This document shows, piece by piece, positions 8,681 through 16,643 of a stretch of 60,015 nt of DNA. Both the position numbers and the translations under genes were made by a program. Source of the stretch: JBCAWW01 sp045106675 (GTDB lineage Bacteria; Bacteroidota; Bacteroidia; J057); contig JBGCFA010000111.1 in the NCBI GenBank assembly GCA_045106675.1, positions 1-60,015 on the forward strand, read 5' to 3'. A model generated the notes under the pieces. It had not been told where the DNA came from. It ran no database searches and saw nothing but the letters and a program-made list of their open reading frames with translations. Positions within the stretch are counted from its first letter, which is position 1; each line of letters begins with the position of its first letter.

Positions 8681-9838
8681 ATGAAATTCATAACCACTCT
8701 GATGATCTTATGGGGCCTTTGGAGCTCCGTACTCCCAGCTCAAGACTCTAGTTATTGGCAACGCTATGCCACGCCACTTGAAGTCGCTGGAACCTATGAA
8801 GGCTTTGCTGCGATTGACTCAGTGCTACCCAATTATCGATTCTTTTTTACGGCTGAGGAGCATTGGCAATCGATCAATACTCAGATCCAATTTGCCTTCC
8901 TTTCTTATCTCCATCAAAAAGCAGGCGTCCGCAATTTCATCGTCGAAGGTGGCTATAGTTATGGTTTTTTGCTTAATCGCTTCCTCAAAACTGGAGATGA
9001 ACGCCTCCTCGACAAAGTAGTCAATGACATCCCCGTTTGTCCGGAGAACCAATTAGCCTTATTCAAAGAAATTTACACCTACAACCAGACCTTGCCTGAG
9101 GCAGATCGAATTCAAGTAACGGGTATAGATTTAGAACATTCTGCCGAGCTATCGCTACAATGTTTACATACGATTTTACCAGATAAAACACCACATCGTA
9201 AGATTTCTCGCAAGATCAATCGTTTACGGGAGTTACATCGTTCGGATGTCTTCGTAGAACGCGAGGTCAAAAGCTACTTCCGTAGCCTCAACAAAGATAT
9301 CGCCAAACGCAAGCAGCATTATCGCAATTATTGGGGGGAAGATTTTCCTCGTTTTCAGATGATCGTTGAGAACACCCTGCAAGGCTTTGGATTTGACTTT
9401 GTGCGTTTGATGTTGTTTCCGCAAAAGTGGCAAGAACGTGAAGCACGGATGTACAAAAACTTTATGATTCTCCAGCCCTATATGAAAAAAGGCACTTACT
9501 ACGCCCAGTTTGGTGCTTTGCATACAGATATCAAAGAGTCTTTTCGCTGGGAATTTCCTTCCTTAGCGCATCGCCTCAATTATAATGACTCTTCTCCTGT
9601 GGATGGCCAAGTGCTGACGATCTCGCGTTATTTTCGAGATATGAAGCCCAACTATGACCGCCTCGGTGAAAGCGATCGTCTGCACGGCATGATGGATCAG
9701 ATTGAAAAGAAGTTTAAGAATGAAGAGATCGTATTGCTCAATCTCATGGGTCAGGAAACTCCTTTTCCGCGGCTCAGTCAGACTTTTCAGTTTATCATGC
9801 TACTAGATGAGGAGCTAGAAGAGGATCGTTGTGAGTAA
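8681..9838 (+). CDS. Secreted protein, distantly erythromycin-esterase/ChaN-like
   Basis: The 385-residue protein has a signal peptide ending near LPAQ. The segment FFFTAEEHWQSINTQIQFAFLSYL followed by FIVEGGYSYGFLLNRFLKTGD, and later YYAQFGALHTDIKES, recall the conserved acid and histidine positions of the erythromycin-esterase/ChaN-like superfamily (E-x-x-H...E-G-G...G-x-x-H). The resemblance is weak and comes from motif reading only. No antibiotic activity should be assumed. It is convergent with the HD-PycTM gene, with a strong hairpin between them. Confidence 0.6.
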   Translation: MKFITTLMILWGLWSSVLPAQDSSYWQRYATPLEVAGTYEGFAAIDSVLPNYRFFFTAEEHWQSINTQIQFAFLSYLHQKAGVRNFIVEGGYSYGFLLNRFLKTGDERLLDKVVNDIPVCPENQLALFKEIYTYNQTLPEADRIQVTGIDLEHSAELSLQCLHTILPDKTPHRKISRKINRLRELHRSDVFVEREVKSYFRSLNKDIAKRKQHYRNYWGEDFPRFQMIVENTLQGFGFDFVRLMLFPQKWQEREARMYKNFMILQPYMKKGTYYAQFGALHTDIKESFRWEFPSLAHRLNYNDSSPVDGQVLTISRYFRDMKPNYDRLGESDRLHGMMDQIEKKFKNEEIVLLNLMGQETPFPRLSQTFQFIMLLDEELEEDRCE

Positions 9839-9869
9839 GACGGCCTTGCCGAACGCTAGGAATCCCCAA

Positions 9870-9918
9870 AAACGCATACAGACTTATAGGCAGATTGCTT
9901 ATAAGTCTGTATGCGTTT
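9870..9918. terminator. Bidirectional hairpin terminator between convergent genes
   Basis: A perfect 19-bp stem (9870-9888 pairing with 9900-9918) with an 11-base loop lies between a plus-strand gene ending at 9838 and a minus-strand gene ending at 9952. The outer arms are AAA/TTT, so it can serve both directions. Confidence 0.8.
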
Positions 9919-9934
9919 ATAGATTTCCGATCAA

Positions 9935-9948
9935 GCGTTCTGCGAAGC
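9935..9948 (-). repeat. Dispersed 14-mer GCTTCGCNGAACGC, exact copy
   Basis: On the plus strand it reads GCGTTCTGCGAAGC. It lies 3 bases after the stop codon of the minus-strand HD-PycTM gene, in the same orientation as that gene. Confidence 0.8.
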
Positions 9949-9951
9949 AGC

Positions 9952-11214
9952 TTATAAACCAGTCGCCTTATCAGCAAAAAACAAATAAATCACCATCGCA
10001 AAGACGACCACTCCAATCATCCCATACATAAAGATATTGTAGGAAAAGCGGAGTAACCTAAACTTCTTGGCCAGTACTACTCCAAGGAAGTAAATGTCTT
10101 TGGACATGGTCCCATAGAGATATTCGCTATCTCTCATCATTTCATTGATTCCCCACTGATAGTCGCTGAGGCTCATATTGTGAAAATTACCAAAGAACAA
10201 TAGGTTTGTCTTTTTTTGTGCGATGTCTTCGCGGCTAAAGCTCAATGAACTGACTTTGGGACGGGTGGAGAGAATGGCAAAAACCATGGTTCCTAAACTG
10301 ACTCCCAGCATCAAGAAGCCAGACCATTCTACATAATTAGGATTGTCCGAGTCTCCTAAGATGCTACCAAATACGACCGATATGATGATGGCGTTGATTG
10401 ACAGCAAGATGTTGGCCTTATTATCTGCGATGGAGGAAAGGTTGATATGAGTACGATAGGTAACCCGAAACATGGTCTCAATACCTCGATCTGGAACTTG
10501 TCCTTTTAGTTTTTTGAGCTTTTTGGTGAGCTTTTCGATCTTTTCAGCCTGCGTAGCTAGCTGAAGTTGGGTTTTGATACGGGCTTGTTTATTGGCTTTG
10601 TTCTCGGTTTTACGGAGACGTTTTTTTAGTTTTTTAACATTTTGGTCTTTGCTAGGCTGCAAAACATCTCTACCGTAGGTAGTAAAGTATATATACTCCT
10701 TGAAGAAGCGATAGTTAAATTGGTTCCACCCCTCGTCAGTAAAGGTGCGGTTGAGAAAAATCATCCATTCGTTGCGGATCTTCTCGGAGTTTTCGAGCGC
10801 ATCGGGCGTCGCGAGATTGGAGAGATCGGCATCCTTGATTACTTCTTCGAGTAAATTACGGGGAGGTTGATCGAGGCGAGTAGCTTCGATGATAGACTCA
10901 ATCTGATGGATGATCGTTTCGGGAACATTTTTTTCGCCTAGGTACTTTCTAGCGATCTTCATTCCGATTTCTTCATGCCCTACATATTGGTCTCTATAAC
11001 CAAGATCATGTAGCCAACCAGCCATCTTGAGTATGAGTCGATCTTCCTCAGAGAGTTGCAAATAATTAGCAATCGTTTCAATCGCTTGTAAAACTTCAAG
11101 CGTATGATCGAGGGTATGATAGGTATAACCAGCAGGAAGCTGGTTTTCCAGAATATCTCGGGCAAATGCCTCAGTTTCTGCTAAGAGTTGTGGAGTGAGC
11201 GCCATATTATTCAA
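9952..11214 (-). CDS. HD-domain phosphohydrolase fused to a Pycsar-effector-like transmembrane domain
   Basis: The 420-residue protein has an N-terminal HD domain (about 1-180): the YHTLDH segment (H33, H37), the HD pair in GWLHDLGY (H69, D70), GHEE (H80) and KDAD (D128, D130), so all metal ligands seem present. A charged Lys-rich coiled coil spans about 190-238. The C-terminal part (about 245-415) carries SSIADNKANILLSINAIIIS, the hallmark of the PycTM/DUF5706 membrane effector domain, with hydrophobic segments near 268-287, 297-315 and 394-413. PycTM proteins are membrane effectors of cyclic-nucleotide (Pycsar) anti-phage systems, and HD-PycTM fusions occur in Bacteroidota. No nucleotide cyclase gene lies beside it here. 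Either a nucleotide-controlled membrane effector or a housekeeping nucleotide hydrolase is possible. Confidence 0.85.
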   Translation of the reverse strand: MNNMALTPQLLAETEAFARDILENQLPAGYTYHTLDHTLEVLQAIETIANYLQLSEEDRLILKMAGWLHDLGYRDQYVGHEEIGMKIARKYLGEKNVPETIIHQIESIIEATRLDQPPRNLLEEVIKDADLSNLATPDALENSEKIRNEWMIFLNRTFTDEGWNQFNYRFFKEYIYFTTYGRDVLQPSKDQNVKKLKKRLRKTENKANKQARIKTQLQLATQAEKIEKLTKKLKKLKGQVPDRGIETMFRVTYRTHINLSSIADNKANILLSINAIIISVVFGSILGDSDNPNYVEWSGFLMLGVSLGTMVFAILSTRPKVSSLSFSREDIAQKKTNLLFFGNFHNMSLSDYQWGINEMMRDSEYLYGTMSKDIYFLGVVLAKKFRLLRFSYNIFMYGMIGVVVFAMVIYLFFADKATGL

Positions 11215-11304
11215 TATTAACCGAGAATTTCATTTGTTTCAAGGAAAATGGGGAGAAACTGAATTCTTTGCGTTAATTTGCTGAGCGGAGTCTTATCGTC
11301 AACC

Positions 11305-11312
11305 TAATTTTG
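11305..11312 (+). promoter_or_regulatory. Putative Bacteroidota -7 element TAATTTTG
   Basis: It is an exact match to TAnnTTTG ending 11 bases before the FKBP start at 11324. A TTTG lies 24 bases upstream, somewhat farther than usual for the -33 element, so this is a tentative call. Confidence 0.4.
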
Positions 11313-11323
11313 AACTCTTTCTT

Positions 11324-12025
11324 ATGCTCAAAAACTTCTGTACCAGCCTCCTACCCGCATTCTTATTATTGGCAGCCTGTGGTACCGAATCGCCTTCGTC
11401 TAAGCTTTTGACCACTCAAAATGATAGCCTTTCTTATCTAGTCGGCATGGACATTGCCCGGGTATATTCAGGCTATGAAATCGAGCTTGATCCAGCGATT
11501 ATCTATCAGGCATATCAAGATGTATTAGACTCTAGTTCGATCGCTCTTGATCAAGAAACAGCCAATCGTCTCTCTACGGTCCTGAATCAACGGATCGCTA
11601 TGCAGCAACAATTGCTTGCACAAAAACAAGCTGCTGAGAATTCAATCAAAAGCCAAATGTTTTTGCAAGAGAATAGCCAAAAAGATGAGGTAAAAAGCCT
11701 CGCTAGTGGCCTTCAATACCATGTAGTTGCTGAAGGTACTGGTGTTCCGCCAACGATCGAAAACGAAGTACGTGTTTCTTTTAAGGGTGAACTCTTAGAT
11801 GGCACTACCTTTTCGACTACTTATACGGATACCGATAGTACCAGTGTAGTAGCCGTAGAGCGAGTCCTACCAGGTCTTACCGAGGCTTTGTTGATGATGA
11901 AGCCTGGAGCCCGTTGGGAACTCTATTTACCCGCTGAACTCGGATATGGTAGTCGAGGCAAAGAACTTGTCCCCCCCAATGCAGTATTGGTCTTTGACCT
12001 GAGTCTGCATGAAATTGTTCGTTAA
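11324..12025 (+). CDS. FKBP-type peptidyl-prolyl isomerase lipoprotein (Mip-like)
   Basis: The 233-residue protein has a signal peptide with lipobox LAAC, a helical N-terminal dimerisation-type domain (about 30-125) and a C-terminal FKBP domain (about 138-232). The FKBP domain contains VSFKGELLDGTTF, VLPGLTEALLMMKPGARW and LPAELGYGSRG...VPPNAVLVFDL. Such proteins speed proline isomerisation during folding of envelope proteins. It precedes the phosphofructokinase by 24 bases on the same strand and may be cotranscribed with it. Confidence 0.92.
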   Translation: MLKNFCTSLLPAFLLLAACGTESPSSKLLTTQNDSLSYLVGMDIARVYSGYEIELDPAIIYQAYQDVLDSSSIALDQETANRLSTVLNQRIAMQQQLLAQKQAAENSIKSQMFLQENSQKDEVKSLASGLQYHVVAEGTGVPPTIENEVRVSFKGELLDGTTFSTTYTDTDSTSVVAVERVLPGLTEALLMMKPGARWELYLPAELGYGSRGKELVPPNAVLVFDLSLHEIVR

Positions 12026-12049
12026 TCATTCTGCATAAAACATACGCAC

Positions 12050-13300
12050 ATGCAAAAATCAGTCGTAATACTCTGTGCCGGTGGACCCGCGCCCGGTATC
12101 AACACAGTTGTTAGTACCGTCTCTAAAGTATTTCTTAAAGACGGCTTTAAAGTCATTGGTCTTCATGATGGCTACAAAAATCTTTTTACAGGCAAAGCCG
12201 AATACGTAGATGTAGATTTCGAATTCGCCGATCGTATCTTCAATAAAGGAGGTTCTGCGCTTCGTATGAGTCGCCATAAGCCCAAAGATGATGAATTTCG
12301 CGCTGAGTTTTTTGAAGAGAATAATGTCAAACTACTCGTTACTGTAGGAGGAGACGATACTGCTTCTACTGCTAATCGGATTGCGAAGTTTTTGACCAAC
12401 AATAATCTTTCTATCCAAAATATTCACGTCCCTAAGACCATCGACAACGATCTGCCGATGCCCGAAGGGATGCCTACTTTTGGTTTTAATTCTGCCAAAA
12501 ACGAAGGTGTACGTATCGGTAACACAGTCTATGAAGACGCTCGTACTAGTGGAAACTGGTTCGTAATCTCGGCTATGGGCCGCTCTGCGGGACACCTCGC
12601 CTTTGAAATTGCAGCAAGTTGTCATTTCCCAGTTATTGTAATCCCTGAGATGTTTGCCAACACTGAGATTACGATTGATCGGATCGTGAAGGTGATTGTC
12701 TCTTCGATGATCAAACGCTCCATTGATGGTATCGGCTATGGTGTTGCAATGATTAGTGAAGGCGTTTTTCACTCGTTGAGTGATGACGAAATCAATAACT
12801 GTGGCGTCAACTTTACTTATGACGATCACGGTCACCCTGAACTCGGCAATGTATCCAAAGCACACATCTTCAATATGCTCGTACAACGCGAGTTGAAAAA
12901 GATTGGCTTGAAGATCAAGAGTCGCCCTGTAGAGCTTGGCTATGAGATCCGCTGTAGTGATCCGGTCGCCTACGATTTGACTTATTGTACGCTATTGGGA
13001 CTGGGAGTCAATAAGCTCTATCACCAAGGTGTAAGTGGTGCGATTGTTTCTACCACTCCGCGGAACGATATACGTCCTGTCTTCCTAAGTGATATCGAAG
13101 ACAAGGCTACTGGTAAAATCCCACCACGTTTGGTTGACATTGATGGCCCTTTGGCGCAGATTTTCTTGCATGATCTACATGTACTTTGCGAGACTGATTA
13201 TGAAGCAGCTAAAGCTATCGTACCAAATCCAGAAGATTATGACTTCTACAAGATCCTAAACTGGGATTTTGACCCTAAGACGGCTCGTCCTTCTAAATAG
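12050..13300 (+). CDS. pfkA: 6-phosphofructokinase, residues typical of the PPi-dependent type
   Basis: The 416-residue PFK-family protein phosphorylates fructose 6-phosphate in glycolysis. It has the nucleotide-site start LCAGGPAPGIN, GGDDT (100-104) and PKTIDND (128-134). In ATP-dependent bacterial PFKs these two motifs read GGDG and PGTIDND; Asp at the first and Lys at the second are the two residues known to define pyrophosphate-dependent enzymes. PPi use, and therefore reversibility, is thus likely. It is longer than the roughly 320-residue E. coli type, as the PPi/long branch usually is. A strong terminator follows at 13326. Confidence 0.9.
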   Translation: MQKSVVILCAGGPAPGINTVVSTVSKVFLKDGFKVIGLHDGYKNLFTGKAEYVDVDFEFADRIFNKGGSALRMSRHKPKDDEFRAEFFEENNVKLLVTVGGDDTASTANRIAKFLTNNNLSIQNIHVPKTIDNDLPMPEGMPTFGFNSAKNEGVRIGNTVYEDARTSGNWFVISAMGRSAGHLAFEIAASCHFPVIVIPEMFANTEITIDRIVKVIVSSMIKRSIDGIGYGVAMISEGVFHSLSDDEINNCGVNFTYDDHGHPELGNVSKAHIFNMLVQRELKKIGLKIKSRPVELGYEIRCSDPVAYDLTYCTLLGLGVNKLYHQGVSGAIVSTTPRNDIRPVFLSDIEDKATGKIPPRLVDIDGPLAQIFLHDLHVLCETDYEAAKAIVPNPEDYDFYKILNWDFDPKTARPSK

Positions 13301-13325
13301 TAGGGAAGAATCAATATTGAATTAC

Positions 13326-13369
13326 AATGTCCAATGTCGAAGAGAGGTCTTCAACATTGGACATTTTTT
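13326..13369 (+). terminator. Intrinsic terminator of the AATGTCCAATG family
   Basis: The arms AATGTCCAATGT and ACATTGGACATT, with an inner GAAGA/TCTTC pairing, are followed by a T-run, 25 bases after the phosphofructokinase stop. The same arms recur at 27531 and 31880. Confidence 0.88.
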
Positions 13370-13392
13370 ATTGCGCGATTTCTGTGATTACT

Positions 13393-13406
13393 GCTTCGCA
13401 GAACGC
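13393..13406 (+). repeat. Dispersed 14-mer GCTTCGCNGAACGC, exact copy
   Basis: It reads GCTTCGCAGAACGC on the plus strand, 27 bases after the stem of the phosphofructokinase terminator. Confidence 0.8.
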
Positions 13407-13446
13407 GAAGTTTACGACAAACTACCGAGCTTCCTAACTCCCCAAC

Positions 13447-14595
13447 TTAATTCCCCACATTACCTAGCGCATTGTCAGAAAAAGTATTGCCTCCATCATC
13501 TATATAATCAGACCTATCACCCTGATTTTGTACGCCATAACCAGCACTACCGCTGATTTCTGAATTTCCTATGCGGCAATAAGAATTATCGATCAAAGTA
13601 ACCAGCCCCTTATAAGTGCCACTGCTACCACCATCTGAAATCACACAGTGTTCAAAGCGATTGTTTGTAGTATTTGATGCGATAAAACTAATGTATCCCC
13701 AAGATCCGCTCGTCCAATTGTCGGACAGAAATCTGATCTTTTCGTTCTCTGTACCTACACAATTCAATGAGCCACTATTAACCTTGATGTTGGAGCCGCT
13801 AGCCATGAAGATACTCGTACCTGCTTCTACCGTAACATCATCGATGATACTCAAAGAACCGTCTAGATAGTAGGGAATCGGTGATTTTCTCCAAGTTGTG
13901 GGCTCGTTTAGTTGTGATGCATAGACGTAGATTTTGTCATACGTATTTCCTCCTCCAGTATTAGTAGATTCGATATTCTTAAGATGCTTGGCATCAATTC
14001 TTATGGGATAGAGTTCACAAACGGAAATATCCGTATTGCTAATCCCACCTAATCGACCTTCACGCAGACATTTGATGCCGTTACTTTGGCTAAAGTTGAT
14101 GGTACAATGATCGATTTTGGCATATCCATTGAAGTTGATAAAAACCATTGCATCATAAGTATTATCGCTTCCTCCTCCGGTGATATTAGTGTACTCCAAT
14201 CGGTTGTTGGGATCATCAGTGCTAAAGCGAATAAATTCCCACTGCCCACTAGTCAAGAGAGCTTCCCCTTTGATAGTGATATTTTCATCTTCGGTGCCGA
14301 CACTGGTAAAAGAGCCACCTGCCTCAACACTGATCCTAGCACCATTTTTCATCAAAATAGTAACGCCAGGTTCTACAATGACCTCAGAGCGAATCTGAAA
14401 ATTGCCGTCAATACAATAATCAGGGGCATTGGGGATATCGACATGATTGGTCAGGGTCAGCGGAGTATCTAATAAACCGCTTAGCTCAATACAGGCCGAT
14501 TCAGGGGGTATCGGTTCTGTCGGTTCACAGCTTGTCAAGGCAAAAATCAGAGCGAAAAGGGTAAGGGAAATGCTGATTGCTTTCATTTTAGTCAT
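13447..14595 (-). CDS. Beta-helix lipoprotein with internal duplication
   Basis: The 382-residue protein has a signal peptide with lipobox LTSC. The mature part contains two similar halves: one with VIVEPGVTILMKNGARISVE and later FIRFSTDDPNNRLEYTNITGG, the other with VTVEAGTSIFMASGSNIKVN and later YISFIASNTTNNRFEHCVIS. This is the rung pattern of a right-handed parallel beta-helix, ending in NSEISGSAGYGVQNQG-type turns. It is presumably anchored in the outer membrane and may bind or cleave polysaccharide, but no catalytic residues can be assigned. M4 (14586) is an equally good start. Confidence 0.75.
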   Translation of the reverse strand: MTKMKAISISLTLFALIFALTSCEPTEPIPPESACIELSGLLDTPLTLTNHVDIPNAPDYCIDGNFQIRSEVIVEPGVTILMKNGARISVEAGGSFTSVGTEDENITIKGEALLTSGQWEFIRFSTDDPNNRLEYTNITGGGSDNTYDAMVFINFNGYAKIDHCTINFSQSNGIKCLREGRLGGISNTDISVCELYPIRIDAKHLKNIESTNTGGGNTYDKIYVYASQLNEPTTWRKSPIPYYLDGSLSIIDDVTVEAGTSIFMASGSNIKVNSGSLNCVGTENEKIRFLSDNWTSGSWGYISFIASNTTNNRFEHCVISDGGSSGTYKGLVTLIDNSYCRIGNSEISGSAGYGVQNQGDRSDYIDDGGNTFSDNALGNVGN

Positions 14596-14760
14596 TGTTT
14601 ATTACTCATTCGATCAAGTATGAGAGAGAGGGAAAGGCTATCTCAACCATTTAAGATTGTTGGGGAGCTTGATCTTTTGAATAGACGGTTGAAAGCAATA
14701 CTCTACATTTCTGAGTGGGAATTAGATTGAGTTTTTTTTAAGGGTCGTTTCCTTATTGCT

Positions 14761-14774
14761 GCTTCGCAGAACGC
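14761..14774 (+). repeat. Dispersed 14-mer GCTTCGCNGAACGC, exact copy
   Basis: This is the left end of composite repeat A. It is the one exact intergenic copy not lying just downstream of a gene in its own orientation. Confidence 0.8.
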
Positions 14775-14898
14775 GAGAATCCTACCTCCCCTAGCGGGAG
14801 CCTGCCTTCGAACCGAAGGGAGAAGTCTCAGATTTGGGTGAGAAATCTCAGGCTTTGGACAATCGGAGATTTCTCACCCTAAAGGGATTCGAAATGGC

Positions 14899-14912
14899 GC
14901 GTTCCGCGCAGC
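14899..14912 (-). repeat. Dispersed 14-mer, one mismatch
   Basis: On the plus strand it reads GCGTTCCGCGCAGC, with C for A at one position. It is the right end of composite repeat A and lies downstream of the glycyl-tRNA synthetase gene in that gene's orientation. Confidence 0.65.
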
Positions 14913-14916
14913 GGTA

Positions 14917-14961
14917 ATAAAAAACAGCCAATGCAAAAGGATCTCTCTTCTGCATTGGCTG
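14917..14961 (-). terminator. Intrinsic terminator of glycyl-tRNA synthetase
   Basis: On the minus strand, arms CAGCCAATGCA and TGCATTGGCTG (11 bp, perfect) are followed by a run of T, 26 bases after the stop codon at 14987. Confidence 0.88.
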
Positions 14962-14986
14962 TTAAATATTTAGTATTTGGCCTTGC

Positions 14987-16528
14987 CTAGCTGAGCACTT
15001 CGCGCCAGCTCAGTTTACGGCGGATATAATCGTCAATCTCTGTGATGGGAATACGTTCCTGCTTCATCGTATCGCGATCACGGATGGTAACCTTTGCATC
15101 TTCCTTAGTGTCATGATCAACCGTGATACAGTAAGGCGTACCGATAGCGTCATGTCTACGATAACGCTTACCCACAGAGTCCTTTTCGTCATACATCACT
15201 TGGAAGTCATACTTCAAGCTATCGATGATCTCACGGGCGATTTCAGGGAGACCATCTTTTTTGACCAAGGGGAAGATTGCCGCTTTATAAGGAGCCAAGA
15301 GAGGATGGAGTTTCAACACGACTCGCGTATCCATGCCGCCTTTTGAATTGGGGACTTCCTCTTCCTGATATGCGTTGCTTAGATGCGCTAAGAAGGTCCG
15401 GTCCAGCCCTACTGAAGTCTCTAGTACGTAAGGCACATAGGACTCATTGGTCTCCGGATCAAAATAAGTAATCTTCTTGCCAGAGAACTCTTGATGTTGC
15501 TTAAGGTCAAAATCAGTACGAGAGTGAATCCCTTCCAATTCTTTGATTCCAAAGGGGAAGTTGAATTGGATATCCTCGGCAGCATCGGCGTAGTGAGCGA
15601 GCTTTTCGTGAGTATGGAAATGAAGATAATCCTCACGCAAGCCCAAATCCTCATGCCATTTACGGCGCGCTTTTTTCCAGTATTTGAACCACTCCATCTG
15701 CGTACCCGGCTTGATAAAAAATTGCATCTCCATCTGCTCAAACTCCCGCATACGGAAGATAAACTGACGGGCTACAATCTCATTGCGAAAAGCCTTACCA
15801 ATCTGAGCAATACCGAATGGTAATTTTTGACGAGAGGTCTTTTGAACATTGAGATAATTGACAAAGATCCCTTGTGCCGTCTCCGGACGAAGGAAAATGT
15901 CCATTGCGCTATCAGCAGTAGCACCGACCTGCGTCTTGAACATCATATTGAACTGGCGTACTTCGGACCAATCCTTGGTGCCAGAAACTGGACATACGAT
16001 ACCTTCATCGACGATGATATCGCGTAGCATAGTGAGGTCATCGTTCTGCAAGGCAGTCTCAAACCGACCTTGTAGCTCTTTGGCCTTTTGTCCGTAGCGT
16101 CCGTTTTCAAGGAACGCTTGAAATTTTTCGTCGCCGACTTCCCAGCCTTCTTTACGCGCTTTTTTATTGGCGTCTTTGCGAGAACGGGCTTTGTGCTTAG
16201 CGATTTGATCTTCGATCAACACATCGGCTCGATAACGCTTTTTGGAGTCTTTGTTGTCGATCAAAGGATCATTGAAAGCATCAACGTGGCCCGATGCCTT
16301 CCATACAGTAGGATGCATCAATATAGCGGAGTCCAAACCGACGATATTTTCGTGCATTTGGACCATGGCTTTCCACCATGCAGCTTTGATATTGTTTTTG
16401 AGTTCTACCCCTAGTTGGGCGTAGTCATAGACGGCACCAAGGCCATCGTAGATCTCGCTCGACTGGAATATAAACCCATACTCCTTGGCGTGGGCCGTGA
16501 TTTTTGGGAAAATCTCGTCGTAATTCAT
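14987..16528 (-). CDS. glyQS: Glycyl-tRNA synthetase (alpha2, single-chain type)
   Basis: The 513-residue class II synthetase charges tRNA-Gly. Visible motifs are the N-terminal YGFIFQSSEIYDGLGAVYDYAQLG, the catalytic-domain RPETAQGIFVNY, motif 2 IGKAFRNEI...FRMREFEQMEMQFF, motif 3 region ETSVGLDRTFLA, and a C-terminal anticodon-binding domain (about 400-513). This is the single-chain dimeric type also found in archaea, eukaryotes and Bacteroidota, not the E. coli glyQ/glyS heterotetramer. It is followed by its own terminator. Confidence 0.97.
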   Translation of the reverse strand: MNYDEIFPKITAHAKEYGFIFQSSEIYDGLGAVYDYAQLGVELKNNIKAAWWKAMVQMHENIVGLDSAILMHPTVWKASGHVDAFNDPLIDNKDSKKRYRADVLIEDQIAKHKARSRKDANKKARKEGWEVGDEKFQAFLENGRYGQKAKELQGRFETALQNDDLTMLRDIIVDEGIVCPVSGTKDWSEVRQFNMMFKTQVGATADSAMDIFLRPETAQGIFVNYLNVQKTSRQKLPFGIAQIGKAFRNEIVARQFIFRMREFEQMEMQFFIKPGTQMEWFKYWKKARRKWHEDLGLREDYLHFHTHEKLAHYADAAEDIQFNFPFGIKELEGIHSRTDFDLKQHQEFSGKKITYFDPETNESYVPYVLETSVGLDRTFLAHLSNAYQEEEVPNSKGGMDTRVVLKLHPLLAPYKAAIFPLVKKDGLPEIAREIIDSLKYDFQVMYDEKDSVGKRYRRHDAIGTPYCITVDHDTKEDAKVTIRDRDTMKQERIPITEIDDYIRRKLSWREVLS

Positions 16529-16572
16529 GTATGCTCAATTTTTCGAGCCGCAAGATAGAGAATTTAGTAGGT

Positions 16573-16621
16573 AGTAGAAAGTATCGAGTACTTAGATTTT
16601 AGATACTCGATACTAACTACT
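16573..16621 (-). terminator. Possible hairpin terminator of porU
   Basis: The inverted repeat 16573-16590 against 16604-16621 (AGTAG..AGTATCGAGTA type arms, two mismatches) lies 23 bases past the porU stop. It lacks a strong T-run, so it may be a weak or factor-assisted terminator. Confidence 0.5.
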
Positions 16622-16643
16622 TTATACTCTCTACTTGGATGAA

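Larger units (their letters stand above)
14760..14914. repeat. Composite repeat element A (about 155 bp, inverted ends)
   Basis: The left end is GCTTCGCAGAACGCGAGAATCC (first 14 bases are the dispersed 14-mer). The right end is GGGATTCGAAATGGCGCG followed by TTCCGCGCAGCGG, which read on the other strand is an imperfect inverted copy of the left end. Inside are TTCGAACCGAAGGGAGAAG and a perfect 14-bp hairpin (14836-14849 with 14866-14879). The same left and right modules flank a different interior at 27604-27854. There is no coding capacity. It may be a MITE-like or REP-type element; no target-site duplication was recognised. Confidence 0.6.
14596..14986. other. Intergenic region holding composite repeat A and the glyRS terminator
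   Basis: The first 160 bases, upstream of the beta-helix lipoprotein gene, show nothing I can assign beyond being AT-rich with a T-run near 14732. The rest is composite repeat A (14760-14914) and the glycyl-tRNA synthetase terminator (14917-14961). Confidence 0.7.

Noticed and set aside
8681..9838. Erythromycin resistance gene
   Set aside because: Only a few motif positions match the esterase superfamily, and the protein is secreted; resistance is not supported.
12332..12886. A 184-residue minus-strand open frame
   Set aside because: It is antisense to the phosphofructokinase core and shows no protein-like motif.
13269..13556. A 95-residue plus-strand open frame after the phosphofructokinase
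   Set aside because: It begins inside the PFK gene and runs through the terminator and the 14-mer; its Cys/His-rich product is not credible.
14808..14818. TTCGAACC, like the T-arm of a tRNA (also at 27633)
   Set aside because: No acceptor stem or anticodon arm can be built around either copy; both are part of the composite repeats.
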